64,000 nucleotides of DNA from Hymenobacter nivis (GCF_006439025.1 NZ_RCYZ01000005.1:1-64000), one strand, 5' to 3'; numbered from the stretch's first letter, positions 45,211 to 53,431 are shown. Numbers and translations are program-made. Notes: generated by a model from the letters alone, not told the origin.

Positions 45211-45279
45211 GTTGAGCCCTATCCCCTTACTTCGCCGAACGGCTGAAACATTCCCTTTACCCTATTAGCTTCTCTGTTG

Positions 45280-46356
45280 ATGGCCCACCCTGCTTGCCGT
45301 TTAGCCGGCTTAGCCTTGGGGCTAACCTGTCGGCTGCCCGCTTGCGCGCAGCCGCAGGCGGCTGTTCGCCCTGCGCCTATGCTTGCTTCTCCAACAGAAA
45401 TGTTCGCGCTTTCGGCTAGCCCCTGCGCCGCAGAAGGCTACCCCATGAAGATTTACGCAGGCGCGTTCGTGCGTGCGGATGGGCTGACCTTTCCGGTCCC
45501 AAGCGGGCACTTTTTGTTAGGCAGCTGGGGGGCCTCCTCGATTGGGTGGGCCGTCGGCGAGGAAAGGCAACCCGTCCCGGCTAGCCTGGACCTGCTGTAC
45601 TTTTCCTATGCGGAAGATACGTTTTATGCCGGACACTTTCCCCTGGCGCAACAGCGCCTGTATGAGTTGCTCAAAACCGGCTTTTGGCATGCCGACAAAA
45701 AACAGCAGCTAACCTATACTACGCTCACGGTTTGCGTATTACCGAAGGGCATGGTCTGCCTCTGGCTCACTGGCATTGGCAAACAGGTGCTGGTTGGGCG
45801 CTTTCAGGGCAGCGCTTCCGCAGTTGAGTTCAAGCAGTTCAACAAAACCGGCAGCCGGGCCCAGGTTATTCGGGAAGAGCAGGCAAAGCTGAGCCCCGCC
45901 GTGCGCCACCAGCTTGCGACGGGTACCATCAGCACCCGCCAGTGGGAGGACTACCTGCGTACTTATTCTTGGCACGTGGCATTCTCACGGCCTATAACGC
46001 TTGACAACTATCGCGTTAATTTTCTGAGCGCCGAGTACGTAGCGCGCCCCGACGCGCGCGATACGGCACCCTATGTGCGCGCCTTGCTACACCCAACTGC
46101 GCGGGCAGTGCCGAGCCGGATGAGTCTCTACATCCGCGATGAAGCCGGCCACGCCCATTTGCTACGGACCACCGCCTTTGACGAGGCCGAAACAATGGCG
46201 GCCTTTGCAGCCCTGCACAACCAGCATCCCACCCGCCCGCTCACGCTGCGCGTGGAAACGGATCAGTACGTTACGAAGGCGTCGCTGGTGCTGACGAATG
46301 GCCTCCAGACGATCCCGTTAGCCAAGACGGCGGTAGAAGTGCTGGCACAGGATTAA
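45280..46356 (+). CDS. DUF2931-like lipoprotein 3
   Basis: 358 residues. Leader GLALGLTCRLPACAQPQ suggests export, possibly as a lipoprotein. The family blocks seen in the two copies at 32-34 kb recur: YPMKIYAGAFVRADGLTFPV, LLYFSYAEDTFYAGHFPL, QRLYELLKTGFWHADK, VCVLPKGMVCLWLTG, QVLVGRFQGSASAVEFKQFN, ISTRQWEDYLRTYSWHVAFS, DEAETMAAFAALHNQHP. It sits 70 bases downstream of the dead IS3 element and 11 kb from the other copies, so it may have been moved. The ATG at 45280 directly follows a TTG in frame. Confidence 0.8.
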   Translation: MAHPACRLAGLALGLTCRLPACAQPQAAVRPAPMLASPTEMFALSASPCAAEGYPMKIYAGAFVRADGLTFPVPSGHFLLGSWGASSIGWAVGEERQPVPASLDLLYFSYAEDTFYAGHFPLAQQRLYELLKTGFWHADKKQQLTYTTLTVCVLPKGMVCLWLTGIGKQVLVGRFQGSASAVEFKQFNKTGSRAQVIREEQAKLSPAVRHQLATGTISTRQWEDYLRTYSWHVAFSRPITLDNYRVNFLSAEYVARPDARDTAPYVRALLHPTARAVPSRMSLYIRDEAGHAHLLRTTAFDEAETMAAFAALHNQHPTRPLTLRVETDQYVTKASLVLTNGLQTIPLAKTAVEVLAQD

Positions 46357-47013
46357 GGCGTGGCAGCCGTCTGCCCAGGAGTCAGGGGGAGCATAGAGAC
46401 GGCTTTGGCTGGGGTGTTCAGCGCAAGCGGCAATAAGGGGCGCAAGGACGTGCGCACGCAACAGTGACTTCCCCACCACCTGACGTTGCGTCACCCGTCA
46501 CGTGCTTTTACCTGCTCAGCTATCTGTCAAGTAGCTTACAAGCAACTAGGTGGCTAAAAATTATCCTGATTTCAAGCTCCGCGCTATAACCAATCTTATG
46601 TATTTGAATAGAAGGAGGAATAGCTACTAGTGTCAACTCGGCGTCGACTTGGTTTACTCTTTGTGGCTGCTGTTGGGCTTGCCTACCATGGCGGTGTTCT
46701 ATTTTTCGCCCCCTTGTATTGGGCGCTACGGGCCCGTAACCGAGGGCTGGCGGCGGCCGTTCCGCTGAGGAGCGTGGCGCTGAGGGCAACATTCTATCAC
46801 TACTTGGCCTCTGCGATGAACCCGCGCAAGGGGCTCGTTTAGGGCTAACGGGGCCTGCTCTTTCTCAAGACGAGGCGGCCCCAAGGGCTTGCCCACCCAA
46901 CCCAGGGCAAAGGCGATGCACGCCTTAGCGTACCTAAAGAGTTCACGAATACGGTCCCAAGGTAGACGAGGTATTCAGACGAAAGAGCGTTAGAGTGGCG
47001 GCCGATATTACTG
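46357..47013. other. 650-base gap, at most one doubtful small frame
   Basis: A 70-codon plus-strand frame from a GTG at 46630 has one hydrophobic stretch (LGLLFVAAVGLAYHGGVLFF) and is preceded by GAAGGAGGAA at 46611. I do not find it convincing enough to call. The rest shows no features. Confidence 0.35.
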
Positions 47014-47337
47014 CTATGCCGATGTTTTATCCATCTTAAAGAGGTTCTGTACCGACCATTGCAACTCGTCTTGGTTACACCAGTACTCTTCAAAGGAACC
47101 CCAGGAGGTAAAAGGCGAGGTGTTGAATCCCTCTTCGATGTCGTTGTACCAGATGATGGCGTTGTCGAGGACTGCCACGACCCAAAAACCACCTCCTTCG
47201 GCACCCATTGACGGTTCTTGCCACTTTTCCGGGGCAATTTTAATACGGTCCCAAAAGCGTCGAACCTCCTCCGACATCTGGTTCACGCCTTGCTGGATTT
47301 CAACTTCTAACGCGCTACGTGTTATAGGGTCCCACAT
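47014..47337 (-). CDS. hypothetical protein, probable immunity-type
   Basis: 107 residues, acidic and tryptophan-rich: IKIAPEKWQEPSMGAEGGGF, NAIIWYNDIEEGFNTSPFTS, EEYWCNQDELQWSVQNLF. The pattern IWYNDIEEGFN...YWCNQDEL belongs to a small Bacteroidota family often found among polymorphic-toxin immunity genes; that is my recollection, not a search. Soluble, cytoplasmic. A copy of the dispersed 40-bp repeat lies just upstream of its start, as one lies beside the Imm11-like gene. Confidence 0.65.
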   Translation of the reverse strand: MWDPITRSALEVEIQQGVNQMSEEVRRFWDRIKIAPEKWQEPSMGAEGGGFWVVAVLDNAIIWYNDIEEGFNTSPFTSWGSFEEYWCNQDELQWSVQNLFKMDKTSA

Positions 47338-47368
47338 AAGTATTCGTCAAGATTAGGAGTCCATTGAA

Positions 47369-47407
47369 ACGGTGGGGCCGTAAACGCGCGCTGTTCAGTT
47401 GAAGGAG
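47369..47407 (+). repeat. ~40-bp dispersed repeat, copy 2
   Basis: Aligns with 260-300. Shared parts are GTAAACGCGC and GTTCAGTTGAAGGAGG. It lies between an immunity-type gene and a lipoprotein gene. Confidence 0.55.
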
Positions 47408-47413
47408 GATTAT

Positions 47414-47950
47414 TTACAATGGAGAAAGCTCCTCAATTCGTATTCGCCCTGTCACCCGTAGCCGCAGTGGTATGGTTGCCTCTCTTGCTTTTAACGGGTA
47501 ATCGTATACCCGGAGGCGGGGGGGCAACGACTCTTTCAAGGTGTCCGAGAAAGTAATGTGAACAGGAACGACGAAGATGTCATTCAGCCCGCAATTCCAG
47601 CAATGAACATTATGGGGCACGGGGCCCGGGGCCGTCAGAACAAGCATTTTTCTCCTAAAAGGGCGCCGGATTTGCCCGTAAGTAGTTGGCCCCATGACCC
47701 AATCCCACTGATTCGTGAAAAAGAACAATCCGGTTTCCGCTTGGCGCAACGAAGCGAGCAGGTGGGCGGTGTCCAGGTGGCACACGGGAAAGAATTCCAG
47801 GTGAAACGAGCCATCCTGCCCTTGCCCCCGTCGAACGACCAACAAGCCCGTTCCCGAGAACTTGCCGCCCGGGGGAATCTCGCAGGCTTGGTTCGGCGCA
47901 CAGGCGGAGAGCAACCAAAGTAGGCCAATCCCAAGCCATTTGCTTCTCAT
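47414..47950 (-). CDS. hypothetical lipoprotein
   Basis: 178 residues. The leader WLGIGLLWLLSACAPNQ has a good lipobox (LSAC). The mature part is a beta-rich domain with EIPPGGKFSGTGLLVVRRGQ, GPVPHNVHCWNCGLNDIFVV and PLRLRVTGRIRIEEL. Two further cysteines (CWNC) may bind metal or form a disulphide. No family recognised. ATG at 47950 puts the lipobox at residue ~17. Confidence 0.6.
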   Translation of the reverse strand: MRSKWLGIGLLWLLSACAPNQACEIPPGGKFSGTGLLVVRRGQGQDGSFHLEFFPVCHLDTAHLLASLRQAETGLFFFTNQWDWVMGPTTYGQIRRPFRRKMLVLTAPGPVPHNVHCWNCGLNDIFVVPVHITFSDTLKESLPPRLRVYDYPLKAREATIPLRLRVTGRIRIEELSPL

Positions 47951-48032
47951 ATACCAATCACTTATGTGCAGCACAGGCGCATAAATCTACGGCCCTGTTA
48001 GTTACCGGCGGTCTATGCCTAGGTTCAGCTAA

Positions 48033-48054
48033 ACGGTCGGAGGGTAAACGCGGC
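48033..48054 (+). repeat. left half of the dispersed repeat
   Basis: ACGGTCGGAGGGTAAACGCG matches the first half of 260-300 with one change. The second half is found on the other side of the small gene at 48407. Confidence 0.5.
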
Positions 48055-48098
48055 TTTGAGTACCCGGTTCGTTTACTTTCACCGTTCCGCTTGCCTTC

Positions 48099-48397
48099 AT
48101 GACGAAACCTGCCGCTCCCTACCCCGCCGTTGCCCTGTTGGGCGTCCTCGCCACCTATGGCGTGGCGCTGGCGGTGCTGGCCGCTAGTGCGGCTGGCACG
48201 TGGTCGGGGCAGGCGTCGCTGGCCGTGGGGTGCCTGGTGCTGGTGGCGCCGTTGCTCCTAGGAGCCGTGGCCTATTCCTACCCCAGCGGTATTCGACGCC
48301 GCACCGGTGGGTTTTTGGTGCCAGCATTCTCTACTTGGTCCTGCTGGTCGTGTTCCTGGGGGCCGTACTCGCCTGGCAACCGGCTACTAAATCTTAA
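48099..48397 (+). pseudogene. small membrane protein, frameshifted
   Basis: The start at 48099 encodes a hydrophobic protein (VALLGVLATYGVALAVLAAS, LAVGCLVLVAPLLLGAVAYS) that becomes non-hydrophobic after RRRTGG near 48310. In the +2 frame the same stretch reads VFGASILYLVLLVVFLGAVL then AWQPATKS and stops at 48397. One base lost or gained near 48300-48312 explains this. The intact protein would have three or four helices in ~99 residues. TACTTTCAC about 30 bases before the start resembles a -7 promoter element. Confidence 0.6.
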
Positions 48398-48406
48398 GTC
48401 CTAAGG

Positions 48407-48426
48407 GGCGTTCAGTTGAATGAGCG
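48407..48426 (+). repeat. right half of the dispersed repeat
   Basis: GGCGTTCAGTTGAATGAGCG resembles the second half of 260-300. Together with 48033-48054 it brackets the frameshifted membrane gene. Confidence 0.45.
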
Positions 48427-48477
48427 TTTAGGCGTTGGATGGCGAAGTGGGGTGGTCCAGTAAAAACGGACAGTGTA

Positions 48478-49347
48478 CTAAGATAAGCCGGTTTGGAAGT
48501 CGCGTTCGAATTGGTGGGGAGAGCGGTAGCCGAGCGCGGAGTGGCGTCGGTCGAGGTTAAAGTAAGTGTCGAGGTAGTAGGCCACCTCCAATCGGGCCTC
48601 TTCGAGACTGGTAAACGCGCCACCGTGCGGCAGCAGCTCGGTTTTGAGCGTGCTCCAGCCGGCCTCAGCCTGGGCATTATCGTAGGGGTTGCCCGGCCGG
48701 CTATAGCTGGCCAGTGCCTGGGCTTTTTCGATGCGTGCCCGGCACGCCGCGCTGGTGTATTGGCTGCCGCGGTCAGCGTGGATAATCAGGCCGGGCGCCG
48801 GCTGGCGTAGCGTCAGCGCCTGCTCCAGGGCCGTGAGCACCAATTCAGTGGGCATGTGTTGGTCGAGGTGCCAGCCCACTACGCGCCGCGAGCAGGTATC
48901 GCGCCAGGTGGCCAGATAGCACCAGCGCCCGCCGACGAGGGGCAGGTAGGTGATATCCCCCACCCAGACCTGATTGGGCGCGGTGGGCGCGGGCTGGCCA
49001 AGGAGCAGGTTTTCGGCCACGACGGCCGCGGGGTCAGCCACCGTGGTGCGGGGGCGCTGCGGCCGCGTGCTCAGCGCCCGCAGGCCGCGACGACGTAGCC
49101 AACTGCGTAGCGCGTAGCGCCCGATGGCGTGCCCTTCGGCCCGCAACTCTGCTCGCAAGCGGCGCGTGCCATAGCGCTGGGCATGGCGCGAAAAGGCGGC
49201 GGTAGCAGCGGGCTCCCAACTGGGCGTAGGCCGCGCGGCCCGGCCCAACCACTGGTAATAGCCGGCGGGGCTGACGTGTAGCACGCGGCAGAGCACCTGC
49301 ACGGGTTCCGTGGTCGCCTCCTGCTCGATGAACTGATAACGACTCAT
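48478..49347 (-). CDS. IS3 family transposase orfB (DDE integrase core)
   Basis: 289 residues. The helix-turn-helix-like HTH_21 region (YGTRRLRAELRAEGHAIGRY) precedes the rve core. Catalytic residues are visible: Asp in WVGDITYLP, Asp in IIHADRGSQYTS and Glu in NAQAEAGWSTLKTEL. The end YFNLDRRHSALGYRSPHQFE is typical. It overlaps orfA by 4 bases (ATGA), so it is made by coupling or by frameshifting to an OrfAB fusion. No inactivating lesion seen. Confidence 0.95.
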   Translation of the reverse strand: MSRYQFIEQEATTEPVQVLCRVLHVSPAGYYQWLGRAARPTPSWEPAATAAFSRHAQRYGTRRLRAELRAEGHAIGRYALRSWLRRRGLRALSTRPQRPRTTVADPAAVVAENLLLGQPAPTAPNQVWVGDITYLPLVGGRWCYLATWRDTCSRRVVGWHLDQHMPTELVLTALEQALTLRQPAPGLIIHADRGSQYTSAACRARIEKAQALASYSRPGNPYDNAQAEAGWSTLKTELLPHGGAFTSLEEARLEVAYYLDTYFNLDRRHSALGYRSPHQFERDFQTGLS

Positions 49348-49646
49348 AATTGAGGCGGTTGCGCAAAGATGGTCACGACTTTTTTTAAAATATCGCGCTC
49401 CTGTTCCACGCGTTTAAGCTCGGCGCGCAAGCGCTTAATCTCGTCGCGCTCCGCACTACTCGGCACGGCCTCGGCTAATGCTTGGCGCTGCCAGCGGCCC
49501 AGCAGAGCAGGCGACAGGCCCTGGGCGCGGGCCACGTCGGTTTGCCGCGCCCCAGCGGCCACTTGGCGCACGCACTCCGCTTTGAAGGCAGGTGTGTATT
49601 TTTTGCGGGTTAGCGGCGAGCCGCTCGGAAGGGTTTTGTCGGGCAT
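49344..49646 (-). CDS. IS3 family transposase orfA (DNA-binding)
   Basis: 100 residues. N-terminal helix-turn-helix of the HTH_Tnp_1 type (RKKYTPAFKAECVRQVAAGA, VARAQGLSPALLGRWQRQAL) followed by a leucine-zipper coiled coil (ERDEIKRLRAELKRVEQERD ILKK). It binds the terminal repeats together with the OrfAB product. The ATG at 49646 is preferred to the longer frame. Confidence 0.93.
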   Translation of the reverse strand: MPDKTLPSGSPLTRKKYTPAFKAECVRQVAAGARQTDVARAQGLSPALLGRWQRQALAEAVPSSAERDEIKRLRAELKRVEQERDILKKVVTIFAQPPQL

Positions 49647-49698
49647 GAGCAGTGGAAGGTAAGACTTCACACTGTCTGTTTTCACTGGACCACCTCAC

Positions 49699-50472
49699 CA
49701 GCTGCCCTTAGGCTATACAAATGATGCCTCTCGTGAGCGCATACTTGAGTACGGTCGAGCTGACTTCCGAGTACCATGCCGGCAGGTGACACCTGAAGCT
49801 AGTCCAGCTGACCGAGTACTACTCTACTGCTACTACAACATGCGTAAGCATTTTTTTACAACGCGCTATGTGCTAGCTAAGGTCATTGACTCTTTACAAG
49901 CTTTATTGACTACATCGGCCACGGAGCCAGTGTTTATAGACCTAGGTTGTGGGCCTATGACTTCAGGCTTAGCATTCGCGGATTTGTATCATGAGCGGTT
50001 TGGAAAACCACTTACTATCCGTTACGCTGGCATTGACATTGCGCCAGCGATGCTGATGAAAGCCAAGGAGTTTTCTGCCTCGTCACTATTCGCGGTCGAT
50101 AGTAAAATGCAGTACCATGAAAGTTGGACGGAATCGCTAGAACCGATTGTTACTGAGCTTGTACAAGTAACAAATCCTATTATCATAAATGCGTCGTATC
50201 TTTTTGCTAGCACTTCATTGAACGTTGACGACCTCGCCTTGTTTGTAAGTACACTGCGCCAGAGGTGCCGAGATGCCAAAATGTTTTTTGTGTTCCAGAA
50301 TCCAAATCGGGCTGACCGGAATCTGAAGTATATCGAGTGGAAAAGTAGGTTGCCGTTTATCCGCACATTAGAGCAGTCTGTGGCTCAGGTATACTATAAG
50401 AATAACGCAAGGTCAGGAGCAGCCCCAAGTATAGAGGAGGTCTACTATGAATTACTCTCTTTTCAAGAATGA
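49699..50472 (+). CDS. class I SAM-dependent methyltransferase, 5' end removed by IS3
   Basis: The coding frame is open from the IS boundary (QLPLGYTNDASRERILEYGR just after the IS end), so the natural start is lost. Possible present starts are a GTG at 49786 or the ATG of MRKHFFTTRYVLA near 49840. Motif I is VFIDLGCGPMTSGLAFADLY, the post-I acidic loop is IRYAGIDIAPAMLMKA, and later come NPIIINASYLFAS and MFFVFQNPNRADR. It should methylate a nucleic acid, protein or small molecule; target unknown. Low GC and an SD-preceded downstream gene (26-base overlap with the AlkB-like gene) mark the pair as acquired. The N-terminal loss leaves the SAM pocket intact. Confidence 0.75.
   Translation, partial: QLPLGYTNDASRERILEYGRADFRVPCRQVTPEASPADRVLLYCYYNMRKHFFTTRYVLAKVIDSLQALLTTSATEPVFIDLGCGPMTSGLAFADLYHERFGKPLTIRYAGIDIAPAMLMKAKEFSASSLFAVDSKMQYHESWTESLEPIVTELVQVTNPIIINASYLFASTSLNVDDLALFVSTLRQRCRDAKMFFVFQNPNRADRNLKYIEWKSRLPFIRTLEQSVAQVYYKNNARSGAAPSIEEVYYELLSFQE
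50434..50440 (+). promoter_or_regulatory. strong Shine-Dalgarno inside the methyltransferase gene
   Basis: GAGGAGG six bases before the ATG at 50447. Such a sequence is uncommon in this genome, where most starts lack one, and it fixes the start of the AlkB-like gene. Confidence 0.75.
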
Positions 50473-51097
50473 GGATAAGGTGTTAGCCTTGACGCAGCCA
50501 AGTGGTGCGATTGGCGGACAAATCAGCGTTGACACGTCTATTAAGGGCTTGCAGTATCTGCCTGATTTTATTACTACACGCTTACAAGCGCGTCTGTTAG
50601 AGCTAATTGACAGTAGCCCCTGGATGGATGATTTAAAGCGCCGGGTACAGCATTACGGTTACCGGTACGATTATAAAAGTCGTCGCATTGACCGTGCTCA
50701 GTACTTAGGACCATTGCCAACTTGGTGTGAATATTATGCTGAGCAATTTCATGCTGCCGGATATTTCGTTGATGCGCCCCCAGACCAAGTGATTGTCAAT
50801 GAGTACGAACCCGGACAAGGCATAGCTCCTCATATTGACTGTACTCCTTGTTTTGATGATACAGTCATTTCCATTAGCTTAGGTTCTACTTGTATCATGA
50901 ATCTGTCACGAGCTGATGACCCAACCATAACCTTTGACCAAGTCTTGATGCCAGGCAGTGCTATCATACTTCAGGAGGAGGCTCGATTTCAATGGAAACA
51001 TGGCATTAAACCCGTTAAGGCAGACATGGTCAATGGAACGCGCAGTGCTCGCCAGCGTCGCGTTTCTCTAACTTTCCGCAAAGTACGGCTGAGCTAA
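50447..51097 (+). CDS. AlkB-type 2-oxoglutarate/Fe(II) dioxygenase, ALKBH8-like
   Basis: 216 residues. The double-stranded beta helix has the iron ligands HxD in APHIDCTPCF and the distal His in FQWKHGIKP; the 2-oxoglutarate Arg is in RRVSLTFRKVR. The segments VQHYGYRYDYKSRRID, LPTW, DQVIVNEYEPGQGIAPHID and ISISLGS resemble eukaryotic ALKBH8, which hydroxylates methylated wobble uridine in tRNA, more than E. coli AlkB. Repair of alkylated DNA/RNA or tRNA modification is therefore possible. Its partner is the overlapping methyltransferase gene, echoing the AlkB-methyltransferase fusion of ALKBH8. GC is far below that of core genes. Confidence 0.88.
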   Translation: MNYSLFKNEDKVLALTQPSGAIGGQISVDTSIKGLQYLPDFITTRLQARLLELIDSSPWMDDLKRRVQHYGYRYDYKSRRIDRAQYLGPLPTWCEYYAEQFHAAGYFVDAPPDQVIVNEYEPGQGIAPHIDCTPCFDDTVISISLGSTCIMNLSRADDPTITFDQVLMPGSAIILQEEARFQWKHGIKPVKADMVNGTRSARQRRVSLTFRKVRLS

Positions 51098-51126
51098 AGC
51101 TTTCAAAGCATTGGACTTCTGGATAA

Positions 51127-52134
51127 CTAGAGGCCCAGCGAGTAAGCTGCATTGTATTTGATAACGTCCCCCAAGCGGGAGTAGCGGCTAATCATTACGT
51201 CAGTCTTTTGCTTGGTCTGATTCTTAATAAACTCATTGGATTGACCATTGAGCTTGGCTGTGGTAATAAACGAGGCTCGCAGGGAGTGTGCTGAATACTT
51301 ATCCCCTAGATGCAGCTTGACCAGCCGGTTTACCCGCACATCGGAAAGACGCTTCGTGGTCGGCACCGCTTCGCCGACCGTCTTACCGCGCACTAACGAT
51401 ACGAATACTGGGCCCGAGGTGCGGCCCAGCAGCCTATGCCAGTCCTGAAAAGCCCGCACGGGGCAGAACAGCGGGTTGCCGGCGTAGAATACGGCTTTGT
51501 CTTCGACTTCGCCTGTCTGGTTGGTTTTGCTTCTGGCCATGTGCAGCACTAGGGCCGCATCCGTCAACTCAATTTGTTCCAAGTCAAGCGCCACTAACTC
51601 CGAGCGCCGGAAGGCTCCTGCGAAGCCAAGCAGTAGTAGAGCCCTATCCCGCACGCCGGCCGCGGTTTCCAGGTCGAGCGCCTTGATAGCGTTCTTGAGG
51701 TCGGCCACGGAGAAAGCTGGCGCTTGTTTTTGCCGCTTGCCTACCACGCGGGCCACGCCTTTCAGCACCACGTCCAGAGAAGGGGAGCCCACGGCCGTGG
51801 GGAGCCCGAGCATCTGATGCTTCTTCTGAATAGCGGCCAGGTGTCGGGTAATAGTGGCCAGCTTGCGCGGCAGGTTGGCCAGGTGGGCGACATAGCCGGC
51901 GAGCGTCGTGACGGCGGCCGGGTACGGGGTGAGCTGGTGCGCCAGGCAGTATGCTTCAAATGTGACCAAGTCGGTCGCGTACGCCAGGCGGGTATTCTCC
52001 GCGCCCTCCAGACCAAGTTCCAGAAAGCGCGCCACGTCGGGGGCCACGTTGCCCGAGAGGTCGGCCAGGGCCAGGGCCGGCATCGAAGTCGCAATAGTTG
52101 TGAGCAGTTCTTTCTTTCCCTTTAGTTCCATCAT
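51127..52134 (-). CDS. tyrosine recombinase/integrase
   Basis: 335 residues. The N-terminal SAM-like DNA-binding domain (TRLAYATDLVTFEAYCLAHQ, LATITRHLAAIQKKHQM) precedes the catalytic domain. Catalytic residues: Arg in GAFRRSELVALDL, HxxR in AHSLRASFITTA, and nucleophile Tyr in MISRYSRLGDV. The usual second His/Trp before it (GHK) reads TKQKTD, a variation seen in several integrases of this type. It transcribes away from the inverted repeat at 52257, which is a good candidate for its recombination site. It converges with the AlkB-like gene, 29 bases apart. Confidence 0.92.
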   Translation of the reverse strand: MMELKGKKELLTTIATSMPALALADLSGNVAPDVARFLELGLEGAENTRLAYATDLVTFEAYCLAHQLTPYPAAVTTLAGYVAHLANLPRKLATITRHLAAIQKKHQMLGLPTAVGSPSLDVVLKGVARVVGKRQKQAPAFSVADLKNAIKALDLETAAGVRDRALLLLGFAGAFRRSELVALDLEQIELTDAALVLHMARSKTNQTGEVEDKAVFYAGNPLFCPVRAFQDWHRLLGRTSGPVFVSLVRGKTVGEAVPTTKRLSDVRVNRLVKLHLGDKYSAHSLRASFITTAKLNGQSNEFIKNQTKQKTDVMISRYSRLGDVIKYNAAYSLGL

Positions 52135-52256
52135 TCGGGCAGGCGTCGCGGTCAGCCAGGAGCCGACAACTGGTGCCTATATATATACTGAGTAGCAATA
52201 CCCGGTTTCGACCGGTCCAAACCGGGAAAAACAGATTTTATCCGTCAAATGTACGC

Positions 52257-52305
52257 CCGGAAGTTTAGGTACGATAAGTAAGCCTTATCGTACCTAAACT
52301 TCCGG
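52257..52305. repeat. 22-bp perfect inverted repeat, candidate recombination site 1
   Basis: CCGGAAGTTTAGGTACGATA-AG (52257-52278) pairs perfectly with 52284-52305 around a 5-base spacer TAAGC. It lies 122 bases upstream of the integrase start and 200 bases before the DUF1080 gene. Its inner half CTTATCGTACCTA recurs as CTTATCCTACCTA at 54649-54661. A second smaller repeat (CCCGGTTT...AAACCGGG, 52201-52226) lies beside it. Confidence 0.8.
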
Positions 52306-52504
52306 ACATCGGGTTGTCAAACTCAATGCTGATAATAGGGTCTTATCAGTCCTTATTGTGAGTTGAGGTAAACGCAGGGCTCGCACTAACCGGCTAGTCT
52401 TTCGCCTTGACGAAGCTCGTCGCGCTACACATACAGCTCGTGGCAGGGGTAGTCCCCACTAGGCGGCAACGCACTACTTTCGTAGCGGTTCCTTCCCCCA
52501 AGCG

Positions 52505-53299
52505 ATGCGACATATACTTTCCCCGGCCCGTCCTGTTGCGCAGTGTCTGTTGGGAGCCGCGCTCCTGTTGGGCACGCTGACCTTGCCGGCCAAGCCAGGG
52601 GCCGCTACGCCCGCCGCCGAGCCGGCGCCGAATACGTTGACGGCGGCCGCGCGCCGCCAGGGCTGGCGCTTGCTGTTCGATGGCCAAACGGCCACCGGCT
52701 GGCGCAGCGCCAAGGGCGCCGCGTTTCCCACGCACGGCTGGCAAATAGAGAATGGCGAGCTGACCACGCTCGCGGCCGACGGAAAGGAATCGGCCAACGG
52801 CGGAGACATTATTACGACGGCCCAGTACCGGGCCTTCGACTTCTCCTTCGAGTTTCAACTCACCCCCGGGGCCAACAGTGGCGTTATCTATTTTGTGACC
52901 CTGGCCGAACAAACGCCGGGCTCGCCCATTGGCCTGGAGTACCAATTGCTGGACGATGCCCGGCATCCCGACGCCAAGCTCGGCATCAACGGCGACCGCA
53001 CCCTGGCTTCGCTCTACGACCTAGTTCCGGCGGTGAAACCGGCGGCCTGCCAGCGACCCATCGGGGCCTGGAACGTGGGGCGCGTGGTGGTCTACCCGAC
53101 GAATCACGTCGAACATTATCTGAATGGGGTAAAAGTGCTGGCATACGAACGGGGCTCGCCGGCCTTTGAAGCCTTGGTGGCCGGGAGTAAATACCACGTC
53201 TGGCCGCACTTCGCCAAGGCCCCCGCCGGGCACTTATTGCTGCAAGACCACGGGAACCGCGTCTCCTTTCGCAGTTTGAAAATCAAAGAGCTCCGATAA
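52505..53299 (+). CDS. secreted DUF1080 (3-keto-disaccharide hydrolase-like) protein
   Basis: 264 residues with a signal peptide (CLLGAALLLGTLTLPAK). The DUF1080 concanavalin-like fold shows as WRLLFDGQTATGWRS, HGWQIENGELTTL, GGDIITTAQYRAFDFSFEFQ, GANSGVIYFV, IGLEYQLLDD, WNVGRVVVYPTNHVEHYLNG and VSFRSLKIKEL. Members hydrolyse 3-keto-glycosides or bind sugars. TACTTTCG about 25 bases upstream resembles a -7 promoter element. It lies in the segment bounded by the two recombinase-site-like repeats. Confidence 0.9.
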   Translation: MRHILSPARPVAQCLLGAALLLGTLTLPAKPGAATPAAEPAPNTLTAAARRQGWRLLFDGQTATGWRSAKGAAFPTHGWQIENGELTTLAADGKESANGGDIITTAQYRAFDFSFEFQLTPGANSGVIYFVTLAEQTPGSPIGLEYQLLDDARHPDAKLGINGDRTLASLYDLVPAVKPAACQRPIGAWNVGRVVVYPTNHVEHYLNGVKVLAYERGSPAFEALVAGSKYHVWPHFAKAPAGHLLLQDHGNRVSFRSLKIKELR

Positions 53300-53431
53300 G
53301 CTTACCCGGCTAGCCCCCTGCACTACCTAACGAGGGGGCGCGGCCGTCGTGGGCGCGGATATGCTGGTTGGTTTGCGCCAGCAGCGGCTCAGACTCAGTC
53401 GAACGCTTCGAATGCACGTAGAGCGTACCCG

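Larger units (their letters stand above)
48448..49697 (-). mobile_element. intact IS3-family insertion sequence (1250 bp)
   Basis: 29-bp terminal inverted repeats with three mismatches, TGGGGTGGTCCAGTAAAAAC at the left and the complement of TGAGGTGGTCCAGTGAAAAC at the right, enclose overlapping orfA and orfB. The outer TGAGGTGGTC is shared with the decayed element at 43929. Flanking triplets (AAG and CCA) do not match, so no target duplication remains. Its right end lies inside the coding frame of the downstream methyltransferase. Confidence 0.92.

Noticed and set aside
260..48426. Integron attC array
   Set aside because: The dispersed repeat lacks the GTTRRRY/RYYYAAC core sites and no integron-type integrase is present; the integrase at 51 kb lacks the integron-specific insertion as far as I can see.
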